In this document: positions 1-7,079 of the stretch, in pieces | Layout of the letters: every line of letters starts with the position of its first letter | How positions within the stretch are numbered: position 1 is the first letter of the stretch | Source of the DNA: Rubrivirga litoralis | GTDB taxonomy: Bacteria > Bacteroidota > Rhodothermia > Rhodothermales > Rubricoccaceae | Assembly: GCF_031846415.1 (NCBI RefSeq) | Contig: NZ_JAVRHT010000053.1 | Span: 1 to 16,497 of the forward strand | Reading direction: 5' to 3' | Length of the DNA stretch: 16,497 nt | Notes under the pieces: generated by a model | The model's input: the letters and a program-made list of their open reading frames with translations, nothing else | Databases searched by the model: none | Told to the model about the DNA's origin: nothing | Made by a program: the position numbers and the translations under genes

Positions 1-79
1 TATGAGCGAAGAGGGGACGAATCCGCCGGTGAGACGATATTTCCTATCCAACGTGGGGCTTGCGGCCCCCACTCGTCTA

Positions 80-1360
80 ATGTCTTCCCCCTCTCCTGTC
101 TCGACGTTAAGCGGCGTGTGGCTGCCGATGGCGCTATTCGTCCTCCTAGGAGGGTGTGATGGGATGGACGTGTACAGCGGCGGCGGACGGATCTACGCAG
201 GAGGGCAGAGCTTCGGGGCGGCCATTGCTCTCGATGGGAACGTGTCCATGATCACGGCCTCTAGCTCTGACGAAGCCTTCGTGCTTCGTCGCGACGGTGA
301 TCGGTGGGCGTCCGAGGCCCAACTCCTTCCCCCTAGTGGAGTGCCAGATGATGAGCGTTCCGGCGAGGGTATCGTCTTTGGCTGGGCTGGTGATGTGGAG
401 GGGTCAGTCGCCATCGTCGGTGCACCAGTTCTTGGTGCCGCCGCCCGATCTATCCCCGGCCGGGCGTACGTGTTTGAGCACAGGGGCGGTGACTGGGTAC
501 GCACAGCTGACCTTCGGGCCTCTGACCCATCTCTCGGTCGCCTGTTCGGGAGGGCCGTCGCAGTCTCGAAGGGTCGTGTGGCAGTCGCTGCGGGAGCAGC
601 TACGACACTCGTCTCGGAGGATCTCGTCGAGCCAGCAGCCGTCATCCTCTACGAGCGGTTGGGAGAGAGTTGGGCTGAGGTGTCTCGGGTTGAGGAAACG
701 GAGTACGAACGGCCCACAGGACTTGGAGGAGGCTCGTTCTTTGGGTCGGGCCTCGCGCTAAATGGCGACCGACTCGCAGTCGGGTCGCCCGGTCAGGACG
801 TCGGGGGCGTCCGGGGCGTTGGAGCCATTCGGGTCTACCAGTGGACGGGGGAGGCGTGGGCGCTCTCAGACGTTCTCTCCCCTCCCGCACTTCGCGAGAA
901 CGACGAAATGGGCAATGTCGTCGCGCTCGACGGCCCGGTTCTCGCGGCCGGAGTATCTGGCCGCGATGTTGGAGGCGGCATTGGAGGCGGCTCCGCGTTC
1001 GTGTTTCGCAACAGTGGGGGAGGGTGGACAGTCGAGGCCGAGCTTCTCCCAGTTGGCCTTACCTCTCGCAGCATCTACGGGTATTCCATCGCTGCGAGTG
1101 GAGATCGGGTTGCCGTCGGGGACGTGGCCCGAGCAGAGGATCGAGGTTCGGTGTTCGTGTGGGTCCGCCGTCCGTCGGGAGAGTGGGAGATGGAAGCCGA
1201 ACTATGGCCGTCGGGACTTGGAGGTGGCTCTGCGTTCGGAGAGAGCGTAGCGCTTGAAGGAGATCGGCTTATGGTGGGAGCAGTCGGAGCCGGAGGCGCC
1301 GAAGGGGGCGCCTACGAGTTTCAGCGGGGTCCGGACGGTTGGGTGCAGGTCGGGGGTTAG
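80..1360 (+). CDS. Secreted FG-GAP repeat beta-propeller lipoprotein
   Basis: The protein contains seven repeats of about 45-60 residues, beginning near nt 205, 375, 540, 735, 905, 1075 and 1230. Each has the pattern F/Y-G-x-x-(V/I)-A-L-x-G-D-R-(L/V)-A-V-G, a glycine-rich turn, then A-(Y/F)-V-(F/Y)-x-R-x-G-x-x-W and a short hydrophobic strand. This matches the FG-GAP_2/integrin-alpha-like family, and seven repeats are enough to close one propeller. A hydrophobic segment ending in LLGGC (Cys about nt 155-157) looks like a lipobox, so the mature protein is probably anchored to a membrane and exposed. The reading frame is open back to an ATG at position 2, but that start would give a 51-residue signal peptide. 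The ATG at 80 gives a normal 25-residue one, and 128 is a further option. The n-region lacks basic residues, so the start remains uncertain. The ligand is unknown. Base composition (about 60% GC) is clearly lower than that of every other gene here. Confidence 0.8.
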   Translation: MSSPSPVSTLSGVWLPMALFVLLGGCDGMDVYSGGGRIYAGGQSFGAAIALDGNVSMITASSSDEAFVLRRDGDRWASEAQLLPPSGVPDDERSGEGIVFGWAGDVEGSVAIVGAPVLGAAARSIPGRAYVFEHRGGDWVRTADLRASDPSLGRLFGRAVAVSKGRVAVAAGAATTLVSEDLVEPAAVILYERLGESWAEVSRVEETEYERPTGLGGGSFFGSGLALNGDRLAVGSPGQDVGGVRGVGAIRVYQWTGEAWALSDVLSPPALRENDEMGNVVALDGPVLAAGVSGRDVGGGIGGGSAFVFRNSGGGWTVEAELLPVGLTSRSIYGYSIAASGDRVAVGDVARAEDRGSVFVWVRRPSGEWEMEAELWPSGLGGGSAFGESVALEGDRLMVGAVGAGGAEGGAYEFQRGPDGWVQVGG

Positions 1361-1499
1361 GAATAAGTCTGGTGCATTCCCTTGGAGGCTGTTTCGATAT
1401 ACAGCAAAACAGCTCATTGCATTTTGGGATGTGTTTTCCTTTACAGGAAAACGGGAGGCCTCCTCCAGCGCCTCCCCCGACGCCTTCGCAGTCGGCCTC
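1361..1499. other. AT-rich junction between the FG-GAP gene and the broken TM2 gene
   Basis: GC content drops to about 42% in 1381-1440, then rises abruptly after about 1450. No coding signal is recognisable: the - strand frame that continues from the TM2 domain runs on through this stretch with no resemblance to the missing half of the domain. The stretch holds two small inverted repeats (1388-1405 and 1433-1452) and a palindrome GGAGGCCTCC at 1454-1463. It is most simply read as a recombination or insertion boundary, but no direct repeats or mobile-element ends are visible. Confidence 0.4.
1433..1452. terminator. Perfect 8-bp stem hairpin between convergent genes
   Basis: GTTTTCCT (1433-1440) is followed by a TTAC loop and the exact reverse complement AGGAAAAC (1445-1452). 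It lies 72 bp beyond the stop of the + strand FG-GAP gene and beyond the 3' remnant of the - strand TM2 gene, so a bidirectional termination or mRNA-end role is possible. The stem is AT-rich and no T-tract follows on either strand, so a classical rho-independent terminator is not shown. Confidence 0.3.
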
Positions 1500-1918
1500 C
1501 GTCCACCAGAAGAGCATGACGAGGCCCGTCCGCCACTGGTCCAGGTAGAAGCGGTGCGCGCCGACGCCGCCCAGCAGGAGGGCTAGGAGCGTCGCCGTCG
1601 GCTTGCTGGAGTCCGCCCGTCGGTCCTGCGCCGGCCGCGCCGCCGCGGCACGCGCGGCTGCCGGGCGCCGCACGCGGGGCAGTCGCGGGCGTCCGCGTCG
1701 GCGGCCTCCCCGCACGCGTAGCAGAACCTCTTGACGGCGACGGCCGCGGGCGGGGTGGCGGCCCGGTCGCGCCGGGCGGGGGGCGCCGACCGGCGCGACC
1801 GGCGGAGGTCCCAGCGGCGGCCGCCCGCCCGGCTCGGGTCGGGGCCGAACGCCTGCGCCTCGAGCTCTTCGGAGGAGAGGCCGTCGAGGTCGTCGTTTTC
1901 GAAGTCGGTCGTGGGCAC
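1500..1918 (-). pseudogene. Zinc-ribbon / TM2-domain membrane protein, frameshifted and 3'-truncated
   Basis: From a GTG at 1918 the frame encodes an acidic N-terminus (TDFENDDLDGLSSEELEAQ), a basic proline/arginine-rich linker and a zinc ribbon with two Cys-x-x-Cys knuckles (FCYACG and DCPACG). That frame stops at 1583. The first half of a TM2 domain (ATLLALLLGGVGAHRFYLDQ, then WRTGLVMLFWWT) lies in the -1 frame and ends at about 1500. Zinc ribbon followed by TM2 is a common architecture of small bacterial membrane proteins, so the two pieces belong to one gene split by a single-base loss (or equivalent) between about 1650 and 1605. After LFWWT the expected second transmembrane helix is missing in all frames, and the reading runs into the AT-rich junction. 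The gene therefore carries two lesions. The frameshift alone could be a sequencing error in a GC run, but the missing second helix could not. The family's function is poorly known. Confidence 0.6.
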
Positions 1919-2074
1919 GGCGGGGCGGGGTGGGATGGCAGGGTACGCGCGGCCGCGCGCACCTGCCCTTCGGATTCTGGCCGCGCGGGGTGCACCGGCC
2001 GCGGCCGCCCCGCCCAGACTCCGCGAAGCGGGCGGGGTGGGAGACCCGGGCCGCCCCGCCCGCGTTGGGGCCGC

Positions 2075-3262
2075 ATGACCGTGCCCCGCCCCGCCCCGCT
2101 CCTGGCCGCCGGCCTGCTCCTCTTCGCGCTCGGCTGCGACGACGCCGCCGACGGCGTCCGCGCGTCGGTGTCGGTCGCCGAGGCCATGTCCGGCGACACG
2201 ACCGGCTACGCCCGCGCCGACCGCGTCCGCGCGTTCTCGTTCCCCGCCGACCACGGGCCGCACCCGGCGTTCAAGGCCGAGTGGTGGTACGTGACCGGCA
2301 CGCTCGACGCGGCGGACGGGACCGACCGGCAGTTCGGAGTCCAGTTTACCGTTTTCCGCTCGGCGCTCCGCCCCGACACGGCCGCCGCCGCCGAGCGGTC
2401 GTCGGCGTGGGCGACGGACCAGCTCTACATGGCCCACGTCGGGATCGGGGACGTGGCCGGCGGGCAGTTCTACTCGTTCGACCAGGTCGCGCGCGGGGCC
2501 GCCGGGCTCTCCGGCGCCACGGCCGACCCGGTCGCCGCGTTCGTCGGGGCGGTCCGCCTGGACCAGGCCGGGCCGCTCGGGGCGGGCGGGGCGGTCCCGC
2601 TCCGCGTGCGCGGAGCGGCCGAGGGCGCCTCGTTCGACTTGACCGCCCGGCCGGTCAAGCCCATCGTGTTCCAGGGCGACCGCGGGCTGAGCCAGAAGGG
2701 GGCGGGGCCGGAAAACGCGAGCTACTACTACGCCCAGACGCGGATGGCGACGACCGGGACGGTGACGCTCCCCGACGGCGAGGCCGTCCCCGTCGAGGGC
2801 CTCACGTGGCTCGACCGCGAGTGGTCCACGTCGGCGCTCAGCGAGGGGCAGGTCGGATGGGACTGGTTCGCCCTCCACCTGGACGACGGCCGCGACCTCA
2901 TGCTCTACCAAATCCGCTGGGACGACCCCTCGCGCGCCCCGCTCGGCGACGGCTCGCTCGTGGGCGCCGACGGGACGAAGCGCCGCCTGAGCGCGGCCGA
3001 CTTCTCGCTCGAGCCGCTCGAGACCTGGGAGAGCCCGCGCGGCGGCGCCTACCCGGTCCGCTGGCGCGCCCGCGTGCCGAGCGCCGGCCTCGACCTCACG
3101 GTCGCCGCCCCGCTCGACGACCAGGAGCTCGACGCGACCGTCCGCTACTGGGAGGGCACGATGGACGTGTCGGGGACGGTCTCGGGGACCGGCTTCCTGG
3201 AGATGACCGGCTACGCCGACGGCCTCGACGGGAGCGCCCGGCCGACGCCCTCGGGCCGCTAG
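2075..3262 (+). CDS. CrtC/AttH-type lipocalin-like lipoprotein (carotenoid 1,2-hydratase family)
   Basis: This 395-residue protein begins with a signal peptide ending in FALGC (Cys21), which predicts lipidation. The hallmark EWWYVTG motif of the CrtC/AttH family is at residues 69-75, and a second hallmark, WLDREWS followed by a GWDWFALHLDDGRDL segment, starts at residue 245. The C-terminal GTMDVSG...GFLEMTGYADG is typical of the family's second lipocalin domain. True CrtC adds water to the 1,2 double bond of acyclic carotenoids; secreted AttH-like members have no firmly assigned substrate, so hydratase activity is not proven here. It stands alone on the + strand, facing the small membrane protein gene convergently. 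No Shine-Dalgarno precedes the ATG; GC-boxes fill the 100 bp upstream. A promoter-like GTAC lies much further up, at 1943. Confidence 0.85.
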   Translation: MTVPRPAPLLAAGLLLFALGCDDAADGVRASVSVAEAMSGDTTGYARADRVRAFSFPADHGPHPAFKAEWWYVTGTLDAADGTDRQFGVQFTVFRSALRPDTAAAAERSSAWATDQLYMAHVGIGDVAGGQFYSFDQVARGAAGLSGATADPVAAFVGAVRLDQAGPLGAGGAVPLRVRGAAEGASFDLTARPVKPIVFQGDRGLSQKGAGPENASYYYAQTRMATTGTVTLPDGEAVPVEGLTWLDREWSTSALSEGQVGWDWFALHLDDGRDLMLYQIRWDDPSRAPLGDGSLVGADGTKRRLSAADFSLEPLETWESPRGGAYPVRWRARVPSAGLDLTVAAPLDDQELDATVRYWEGTMDVSGTVSGTGFLEMTGYADGLDGSARPTPSGR

Positions 3263-3269
3263 ACTCCGG

Positions 3270-3306
3270 GTCGGTACGGGGTACTCGGTACTCGGTGCGG
3301 GGTACG
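3270..3306. repeat. Short GGTAC-containing tandem repeats in a convergent intergenic gap
   Basis: Between the ends of two convergent genes, the pentamer GGTAC recurs four times in 37 bp, with a perfect 7-bp tandem pair GTACTCG at its centre. The array is too short for a satellite and looks like local slippage duplication. No function is evident. Confidence 0.5.
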
Positions 3307-3322
3307 GCTCCCGGAGGCCCTT

Positions 3323-3673
3323 CTAGGCCCGTTCCCTGGACCGCTCGCGGGGGCGGGGCGGGAGACTCCGCCGCCCCGCCCGCTCGTCTCCGCCGTCCTC
3401 TTCGGCGGGCGGGGCGGGCTCAGCCACGCGGATGTCGGTGAGCGAGCCGCGGATGTCGGTGAGCGAGCCGTGGACGTCGAGGACGACCTCGAACCGGGCG
3501 CTCGCCTGGAGCACGCGGCGCGCGAGGCCGTCCGGGTCCCGCGCCCGCCCCGACAGCACGTCGAGGACGAGGGCGATGACGGAGAGCGGGGCGAACAGGA
3601 CGCCGGCGAGCCCAGCCGCCCACAGCTTGAGGTTGTAGGCGAGGACGTCGGAGACGGCGGAGCGGTCGGCCAC
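3323..3673 (-). CDS. Small single-span membrane protein, unknown function
   Basis: This 116-residue protein starts at a GTG. It has a short polar N-terminus, one strongly hydrophobic segment at about residues 15-40 (WAAGLAGVLFAPLSVIALVL), then an amphipathic basic/helical stretch (RARDPDGLARRVLQASARFEVVLDV). Residues 69-75 and 76-82 are an exact duplication of GSLTDIR, caused by a 21-bp tandem repeat. The tail after residue 84 is low-complexity and encoded partly by GC-box sequence, so the ancestral protein may have ended earlier. A promoter-like GTAGGG starts 30 nt before the GTG. I do not recognise a family. The coherent hydrophobic segment and the promoter-like element support it as a real gene. 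Confidence 0.6.
   Translation of the reverse strand: MADRSAVSDVLAYNLKLWAAGLAGVLFAPLSVIALVLDVLSGRARDPDGLARRVLQASARFEVVLDVHGSLTDIRGSLTDIRVAEPAPPAEEDGGDERAGRRSLPPRPRERSRERA
3428..3469. repeat. Perfect 21-bp tandem duplication inside a coding region
   Basis: Two adjacent identical 21-bp units (3428-3448 and 3449-3469) start with GCGGATGTCGG. Because 21 is a multiple of three, they keep frame and duplicate the heptapeptide GSLTDIR in the small membrane protein. The perfect identity suggests a recent event. Confidence 0.9.
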
Positions 3674-3695
3674 GGTGGGGCGGGGTGGAGGCTCG

Positions 3696-3704
3696 TCCCC
3701 TACG
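3696..3704 (-). promoter_or_regulatory. Promoter-like GTAGGG element upstream of the small membrane protein
   Basis: On the - strand GTAGGG begins at 3703, exactly 30 nt before the GTG at 3673, preceded by a GC-rich GGCGGGCAC stretch. It matches the position of GTA elements before four other genes in this window. Promoter identity is inferred from that shared spacing only. Confidence 0.3.
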
Positions 3705-3720
3705 TGCCCGCCGCGCCCCC

Positions 3721-3734
3721 GAGTTACAGAACTC
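3721..3734. other. Small hairpin GAGTT-ACAG-AACTC
   Basis: A 5-bp perfect stem with a 4-nt loop lies between the end of the YaeQ-like gene (3749) and the start of the next - strand gene. It is 15 bp beyond the stop, so it could help end that transcript. It has no T-tract and the stem is short. Confidence 0.25.
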
Positions 3735-3748
3735 AGCGGGCGGGGCGG

Positions 3749-4264
3749 CTACAGGCGGACGCGCTCGACGTCGGCGGCCGTGACGCGGACCGTGCCGCCG
3801 TCGACGAACCGGGCCTCGGCGTCGGCCGGCACGCGGACGAGGTCGAGGGGCGCCCGCCGCGGCCGGCCGTCTAGCGCCTTGCGGATCGTCGCCTCGTGCG
3901 GGGCCAGCCGCTCGTCCCACCGCGCGAGCGCGAAGTGCGTGTCGGGGAACCGCTTGAGGAGCGACCGCCACTTGGCCGCCGACACCTTGCCGGCCTCGCC
4001 CCAGAAGACCGGCTCGGGGTCGCCGTAGGCCAGTCCGCCCGGGGGCGGGGCGAGCTGCACGAGGTCGGGCTTGTACGTGTCGCCGATGGGCACCTCGACC
4101 CGCATCTCGGGGTACTCGGGCAGGTAGAGCGCCCACAGAACGGCCTTCATCAGCACGTGCTCGATCGACTCCCCGCGCTTCTTGACGAGGACCAGCTTGC
4201 GGAGGCCGGCGCCGTCGGAGGCGCGGAGCGTGAGCGTCCGGCGGAGGGCGAGGTCGGAGGGCAC
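3749..4264 (-). CDS. Predicted PD-(D/E)XK-fold protein, YaeQ-like
   Basis: From the GTG at 4264 the product has 171 residues. An N-terminal strand (ALRRTLTLRA) is followed by a helix with SIEHVLMKAVLWALYLPEYP, a strand MRVEV, then KPDLVQL (Asp67) and VFWGEAGK (Glu90, Lys93), then a helix SAAKWRSLLKRFP and a strand THFALARW. This strand-helix order, with PDL followed by (I/W)-x-E-x-G, resembles YaeQ proteins, a degenerate branch of the PD-(D/E)XK nuclease fold. The match is from memory of the family layout and is weak in sequence. The frame is open to an ATG at 4369, but those extra 35 residues are encoded by a GC-box and a 7-bp tandem repeat and look non-coding. A GC-box followed by CAAATCC lies about 34-37 nt before the GTG. 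Whether it cuts nucleic acid is unknown. Confidence 0.6.
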   Translation of the reverse strand: MPSDLALRRTLTLRASDGAGLRKLVLVKKRGESIEHVLMKAVLWALYLPEYPEMRVEVPIGDTYKPDLVQLAPPPGGLAYGDPEPVFWGEAGKVSAAKWRSLLKRFPDTHFALARWDERLAPHEATIRKALDGRPRRAPLDLVRVPADAEARFVDGGTVRVTAADVERVRL

Positions 4265-4271
4265 GGAAGAG

Positions 4272-4285
4272 GGGTTCGGGGTTCG
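4272..4285. repeat. 7-bp tandem pair GGGTTCG
   Basis: Two adjacent copies (4272-4278 and 4279-4285) lie just upstream of the chosen GTG start of the YaeQ-like gene. They belong to the set of short tandem duplications found at gene borders in this window. Confidence 0.5.
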
Positions 4286-4469
4286 GGAGGCCGGATTTGT
4301 TCCGCCCCGCCCGGTGGCGGACGAGAGGGAGCGGCAAAGGACGCCGCCCCGCCCGGCACCGGTGCTCACCCCGCGTCCTGCGAGCGGGGCGGTTCCGAAC
4401 GGCGCAGACAGCGCCCGCCCCGCCCCGACCTCGCGCGTTGCGGGCGGGGTGAGAGACCATCGCTGCCCG

Positions 4470-5882
4470 CTACGCCAGGTCCAGCCCGTCCGCGAGGCCC
4501 CGGAAGCGTTCGGCGAGGTCCATCCGCTGGTTCTGGAGCCGCGCCACCACGTCGCGCCGGCGCGCGCGGACCCGGCGCACGCGGACGGCCCGCCGCGTCT
4601 CCTGGACCAGCTCGCCCCACCGGAGCGCGAGCGCCCCGCCGACGGCGCTCAGCACGAACACAGCGAGGCCGGCCAGGAGCGGGGCGTCCGGGAGGGCCGG
4701 GAACAGCGCGTGCAGCCGCGCCGCGCCGACGCCGGCCAGGACGCCCGCGACGACCCACGCGAGCGGGTACAGCACCACCCCGCCCAGGAGCTTGATCGTC
4801 GCCGTGTCCTTCTGCGCCGCCGCCAGCCGCCGCGCGAGCGCGTTCAGGAGCAGGAACGGCGGCCCGTTGACGACGAACCCGAGGAGTAGGATCGGCGGGA
4901 GGAAGAGGACCACGAGCACGGCCTGGACCACGAACAGGACGGCCAGGAGCGGCGACGCCACACGCGGCGCCCGGTCGAGGTCAGCGTCGTCGAGGCCGGC
5001 CGCGCGGAGGAGCCGATCGTAGGTGGCCGTGTCGCGGCGCAGGGCCTCGACCTCGGCCGGGTGCGACGCGCGGCGGGCGTGGTAGCCCTCCCACACCATG
5101 CCGAAGCCGCGCGACCGCTCGCGGAACGAGGCCCGCCGCGCCCGGACCCCGTCGCGGAGGTCGTCCTCGGCCCGGAGCAGCGCGTACGCCCGGTGCATGA
5201 GCCGGTGCGTCGCCCAGTCCTCGGTGGGGCGGACGGCGTCGACGAGCGCGCCCTCGATCCGGTCCGTCAGCGCGCGCACCGGGTCGTCGAATGAGTTCAG
5301 GCCGCGCACGTCGAGCGGCCGGTGGAAGGCGACGGCGGCGTCTGACCGCCACGCGTCCTTCCGGTCGTAGTGGAGCCCCACGGGGACGATCACGGGCGGA
5401 GCAGCGGCCCCGTCGCGGGCGACCTGCGCCTGGGCCTCGAAAAAGAGCCGCGCCGCGCCCGTCTTGACCTCGGCCAGGTGCGGGTCGTCGTGGCTCACGC
5501 CCTCGGGGAACAGAGCGGCGAACGAGCCGGCGGCCACGCGGTCGGCGAGGGCGGCCAGGCTCTTCGCGTTCGCCGCGCGCCGGGCCTCGGGGTCGCCGCC
5601 GTCCTGGGCGCGGTAGATCGGGACCGTCCCCAGCCCGCGCATGAGCGCCCCGAGGACCGGCCACCGCAGGAGCCCGTGGCGCGCGCCGAACACGACCTGC
5701 CCGGGGAACGTGGCCACCATGAGCGCCGGGTCGACGATCCCGTTCGGGTGCCACGCGACGAGGAGCCCGCCCCGCCCCGGCGGCACGTCGGCCAGCCCCT
5801 CGACCCAGACGCGCCGGAAAAACACAGCGACGAGCGCGCGGACGACGGCGCGGAGCGCGCGGTACAGCGGGGGCGGTCCCAC
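4470..5882 (-). CDS. PlsC-type glycerolipid acyltransferase with C-terminal membrane domain
   Basis: From the GTG at 5882 the protein has 470 residues. It carries the glycerophosphate acyltransferase blocks: WHPNGIVDP with His45 and Asp51, GTVPIYR at 85-91, FPEGVSHDD at 125-133, and IVPVGLHYDRKDAWRSDA further on. The first block has five residues between His and Asp, not the usual four. FPEG-x-SHD and the VGLHY block recall the fungal Sct1/Gpt2 type of acyltransferase. Three hydrophobic segments follow at about residues 312-338, 365-387 and 402-426, with a basic coiled tail. It likely acylates glycerol-3-phosphate or lysophosphatidate at the inner membrane; which substrate cannot be read from sequence. 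The frame extends to an ATG at 6005, but the extra 41 residues are proline-rich and encoded by GC-boxes and a short tandem repeat. A GTATCC element 31 nt before 5882 supports the shorter start. Confidence 0.88.
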   Translation of the reverse strand: MGPPPLYRALRAVVRALVAVFFRRVWVEGLADVPPGRGGLLVAWHPNGIVDPALMVATFPGQVVFGARHGLLRWPVLGALMRGLGTVPIYRAQDGGDPEARRAANAKSLAALADRVAAGSFAALFPEGVSHDDPHLAEVKTGAARLFFEAQAQVARDGAAAPPVIVPVGLHYDRKDAWRSDAAVAFHRPLDVRGLNSFDDPVRALTDRIEGALVDAVRPTEDWATHRLMHRAYALLRAEDDLRDGVRARRASFRERSRGFGMVWEGYHARRASHPAEVEALRRDTATYDRLLRAAGLDDADLDRAPRVASPLLAVLFVVQAVLVVLFLPPILLLGFVVNGPPFLLLNALARRLAAAQKDTATIKLLGGVVLYPLAWVVAGVLAGVGAARLHALFPALPDAPLLAGLAVFVLSAVGGALALRWGELVQETRRAVRVRRVRARRRDVVARLQNQRMDLAERFRGLADGLDLA

Positions 5883-5905
5883 AGGGCGGGGCGGTGGTGC
5901 GGGGG

Positions 5906-5914
5906 GAGGATACT
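5906..5914 (-). promoter_or_regulatory. Promoter-like GTATCC element upstream of the acyltransferase
   Basis: On the - strand GTATCC begins at 5913, 31 nt before the GTG at 5882, the same distance seen for GTA elements before four other genes. TATCCT resembles a -10 hexamer. No recognisable -35 hexamer accompanies it. Confidence 0.3.
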
Positions 5915-5919
5915 GAGGG

Positions 5920-5937
5920 AGGTAGAGCAGGTAGAGC
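5920..5937. repeat. 9-bp tandem pair AGGTAGAGC
   Basis: Two perfect adjacent units (5920-5928, 5929-5937) lie in the leader between the fructokinase and acyltransferase genes. If the longer acyltransferase start were used, they would encode the odd LLYLLYL stretch. I read them as non-coding slippage duplication. Confidence 0.5.
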
Positions 5938-6021
5938 AGCGGGCGGGGCGCCGAAAAGTTCTGTGCGGCTCCCGCCCCGCCCGGTGGCGCGAGCGGGGCG
6001 GGCACCTTGCTCTCTCCGCTC

Positions 6022-6918
6022 CTACCCTCCCTCCGGCCACAGCCACGCCGCGCCGCGGACGCCGCTCGAGTCGCCGTGTGCGTTGCGGACCACGCGCGTG
6101 CGGACCGTGTCCGAGAACACCCACGGCGCGAGCCGCTCCGGCACGCGCGCGGCGAGGTCCGGCAGGTTCGACATCCCGCCGCCGAGGACGATCACGTCCG
6201 GGTCGAGCACGTTCACCACCACGGCGAGCCCGCGGCCCAGGCGCTCGGCGTAGCGGTCGAGCGTGGCCTGCGCGTCGGCGTCGCCGCCCTCGGCCGCCGC
6301 CACGACCTCGGGCGGGGTGGCGGCCCGGCCCGTCGCGCGCTCGTGGTCGGCCGCCAGGCCCGGCCCCGAGAGCCACTTCTCGACGCACCCGCGCAGGCCG
6401 CAGTAGCATGCCGGCCCCGGCCGCTCGGCGTCGCGCGGCCACGGGAGCGGCGTGTGGCCCCACTCGCCCGCGATCCGGTTCGGCCCGACGAGCGGGCGGC
6501 CGCTGACCACCACCCCGCCCCCGACCCCGGTCCCCAGGATGACGCCGAAGACGACCTCGGCGCCAGCCGCCGCGCCGTCCGTCGCCTCGGACAGCGCGAA
6601 GCAGTTGGCGTCGTTCATCACGCGGACCTCGCGGCCGAGCCGCGCGCCCAGGTCGCGGTCGAACGGGCGCCCGTTGAGCCACACCGAGTTCGCGTTCTTG
6701 ACGAGCCCGTCGCGGTCGACCACGCCTGGGATGCCGACGCCGACCGTGCCCGCCCCGCCCGCCTCGTGCTCGACGGCCTCGACGAGCGCGCCGACGGCCT
6801 CGACGGTCCCGTCGTAGTCGCGCGGCGTGGGCACGCGGCGGCGCACGCGCTCCGCCCCGCCCGCGCCCAGCGCGAGCGCCTCGATCTTGGTCCCGCCCAG
6901 GTCGACGCCGATTCTCAT
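6022..6918 (-). CDS. mak: ROK-family fructokinase
   Basis: The 298-residue product starts MRIGVDLGGTK, the phosphate-binding signature of ROK sugar kinases. It has the catalytic Asp103 in VMNDANCFALSE, the GTGVGGG nucleotide loop at 130-135, and the ROK zinc site built from GEWGH (His155) and CYCGLRGCVE (Cys171, Cys173, Cys178). The spacing GEWGHTPLPW...CYCGxxGCxE matches bacterial fructokinases of the Mak/YajF type better than glucokinases or NagC repressors, and no DNA-binding N-terminus is present. The enzyme phosphorylates fructose, possibly also other hexoses, using ATP in the cytoplasm. The frame is open far upstream (to 9408), but only as a GC-driven shadow across the transporter gene; the MRIGVDLGGTK start is the natural one. 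A GTAGCT lies 59 nt upstream, outside the 30-31 nt spacing of other genes. Confidence 0.92.
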   Translation of the reverse strand: MRIGVDLGGTKIEALALGAGGAERVRRRVPTPRDYDGTVEAVGALVEAVEHEAGGAGTVGVGIPGVVDRDGLVKNANSVWLNGRPFDRDLGARLGREVRVMNDANCFALSEATDGAAAGAEVVFGVILGTGVGGGVVVSGRPLVGPNRIAGEWGHTPLPWPRDAERPGPACYCGLRGCVEKWLSGPGLAADHERATGRAATPPEVVAAAEGGDADAQATLDRYAERLGRGLAVVVNVLDPDVIVLGGGMSNLPDLAARVPERLAPWVFSDTVRTRVVRNAHGDSSGVRGAAWLWPEGG

Positions 6919-7079
6919 GAGCGGGGCGGGGCGGGTTCGTGAGGGCGGACGGGCCGTTCGGGCGGGGCGGAAGCTACGGGCGCCCACCCCGCTTGGGCGG
7001 AACGGGCGCCGCGCGCCGGCGAGGGCGGGGCGGTTGGGGAGCCGCTGCCCGCCGACTACTGACTCACTGGCCCGCCGCC
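6919..7079. other. GC-box-rich spacer between fructokinase and transporter
   Basis: This 161-bp gap contains at least three direct GC-boxes (near 6922, 6960 and 7025) plus a degenerate inverted arm (CACCCCGCTT near 6985). No open frame in it resembles a protein. A GTAGCT on the - strand begins at 6977 and could be the fructokinase promoter, at greater distance than elsewhere. Confidence 0.4.

Noticed and set aside
1361..1499. Insertion sequence or attachment site at the compositional junction
   Set aside because: No transposase, no matching terminal inverted repeats, no target duplication and no tRNA gene is visible; the left boundary is outside the window.
1583..1650. Programmed -1 frameshifting joining the zinc ribbon to the TM2 domain
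   Set aside because: No slippery heptamer was found in the overlap, and the TM2 domain is also truncated further on, which decay explains better.
1919..2911. Long - strand frame antisense to the CrtC/AttH-like gene
   Set aside because: It overlaps a gene with clear family motifs and has the composition of a GC-driven shadow; only the part below 1918 (zinc ribbon) is protein-like.
1930..3441. + strand frame of 503 residues overlapping the CrtC/AttH-like gene
   Set aside because: Arg-rich translation without hydrophobic cores or motifs; the in-register gene at 2075 explains the region.
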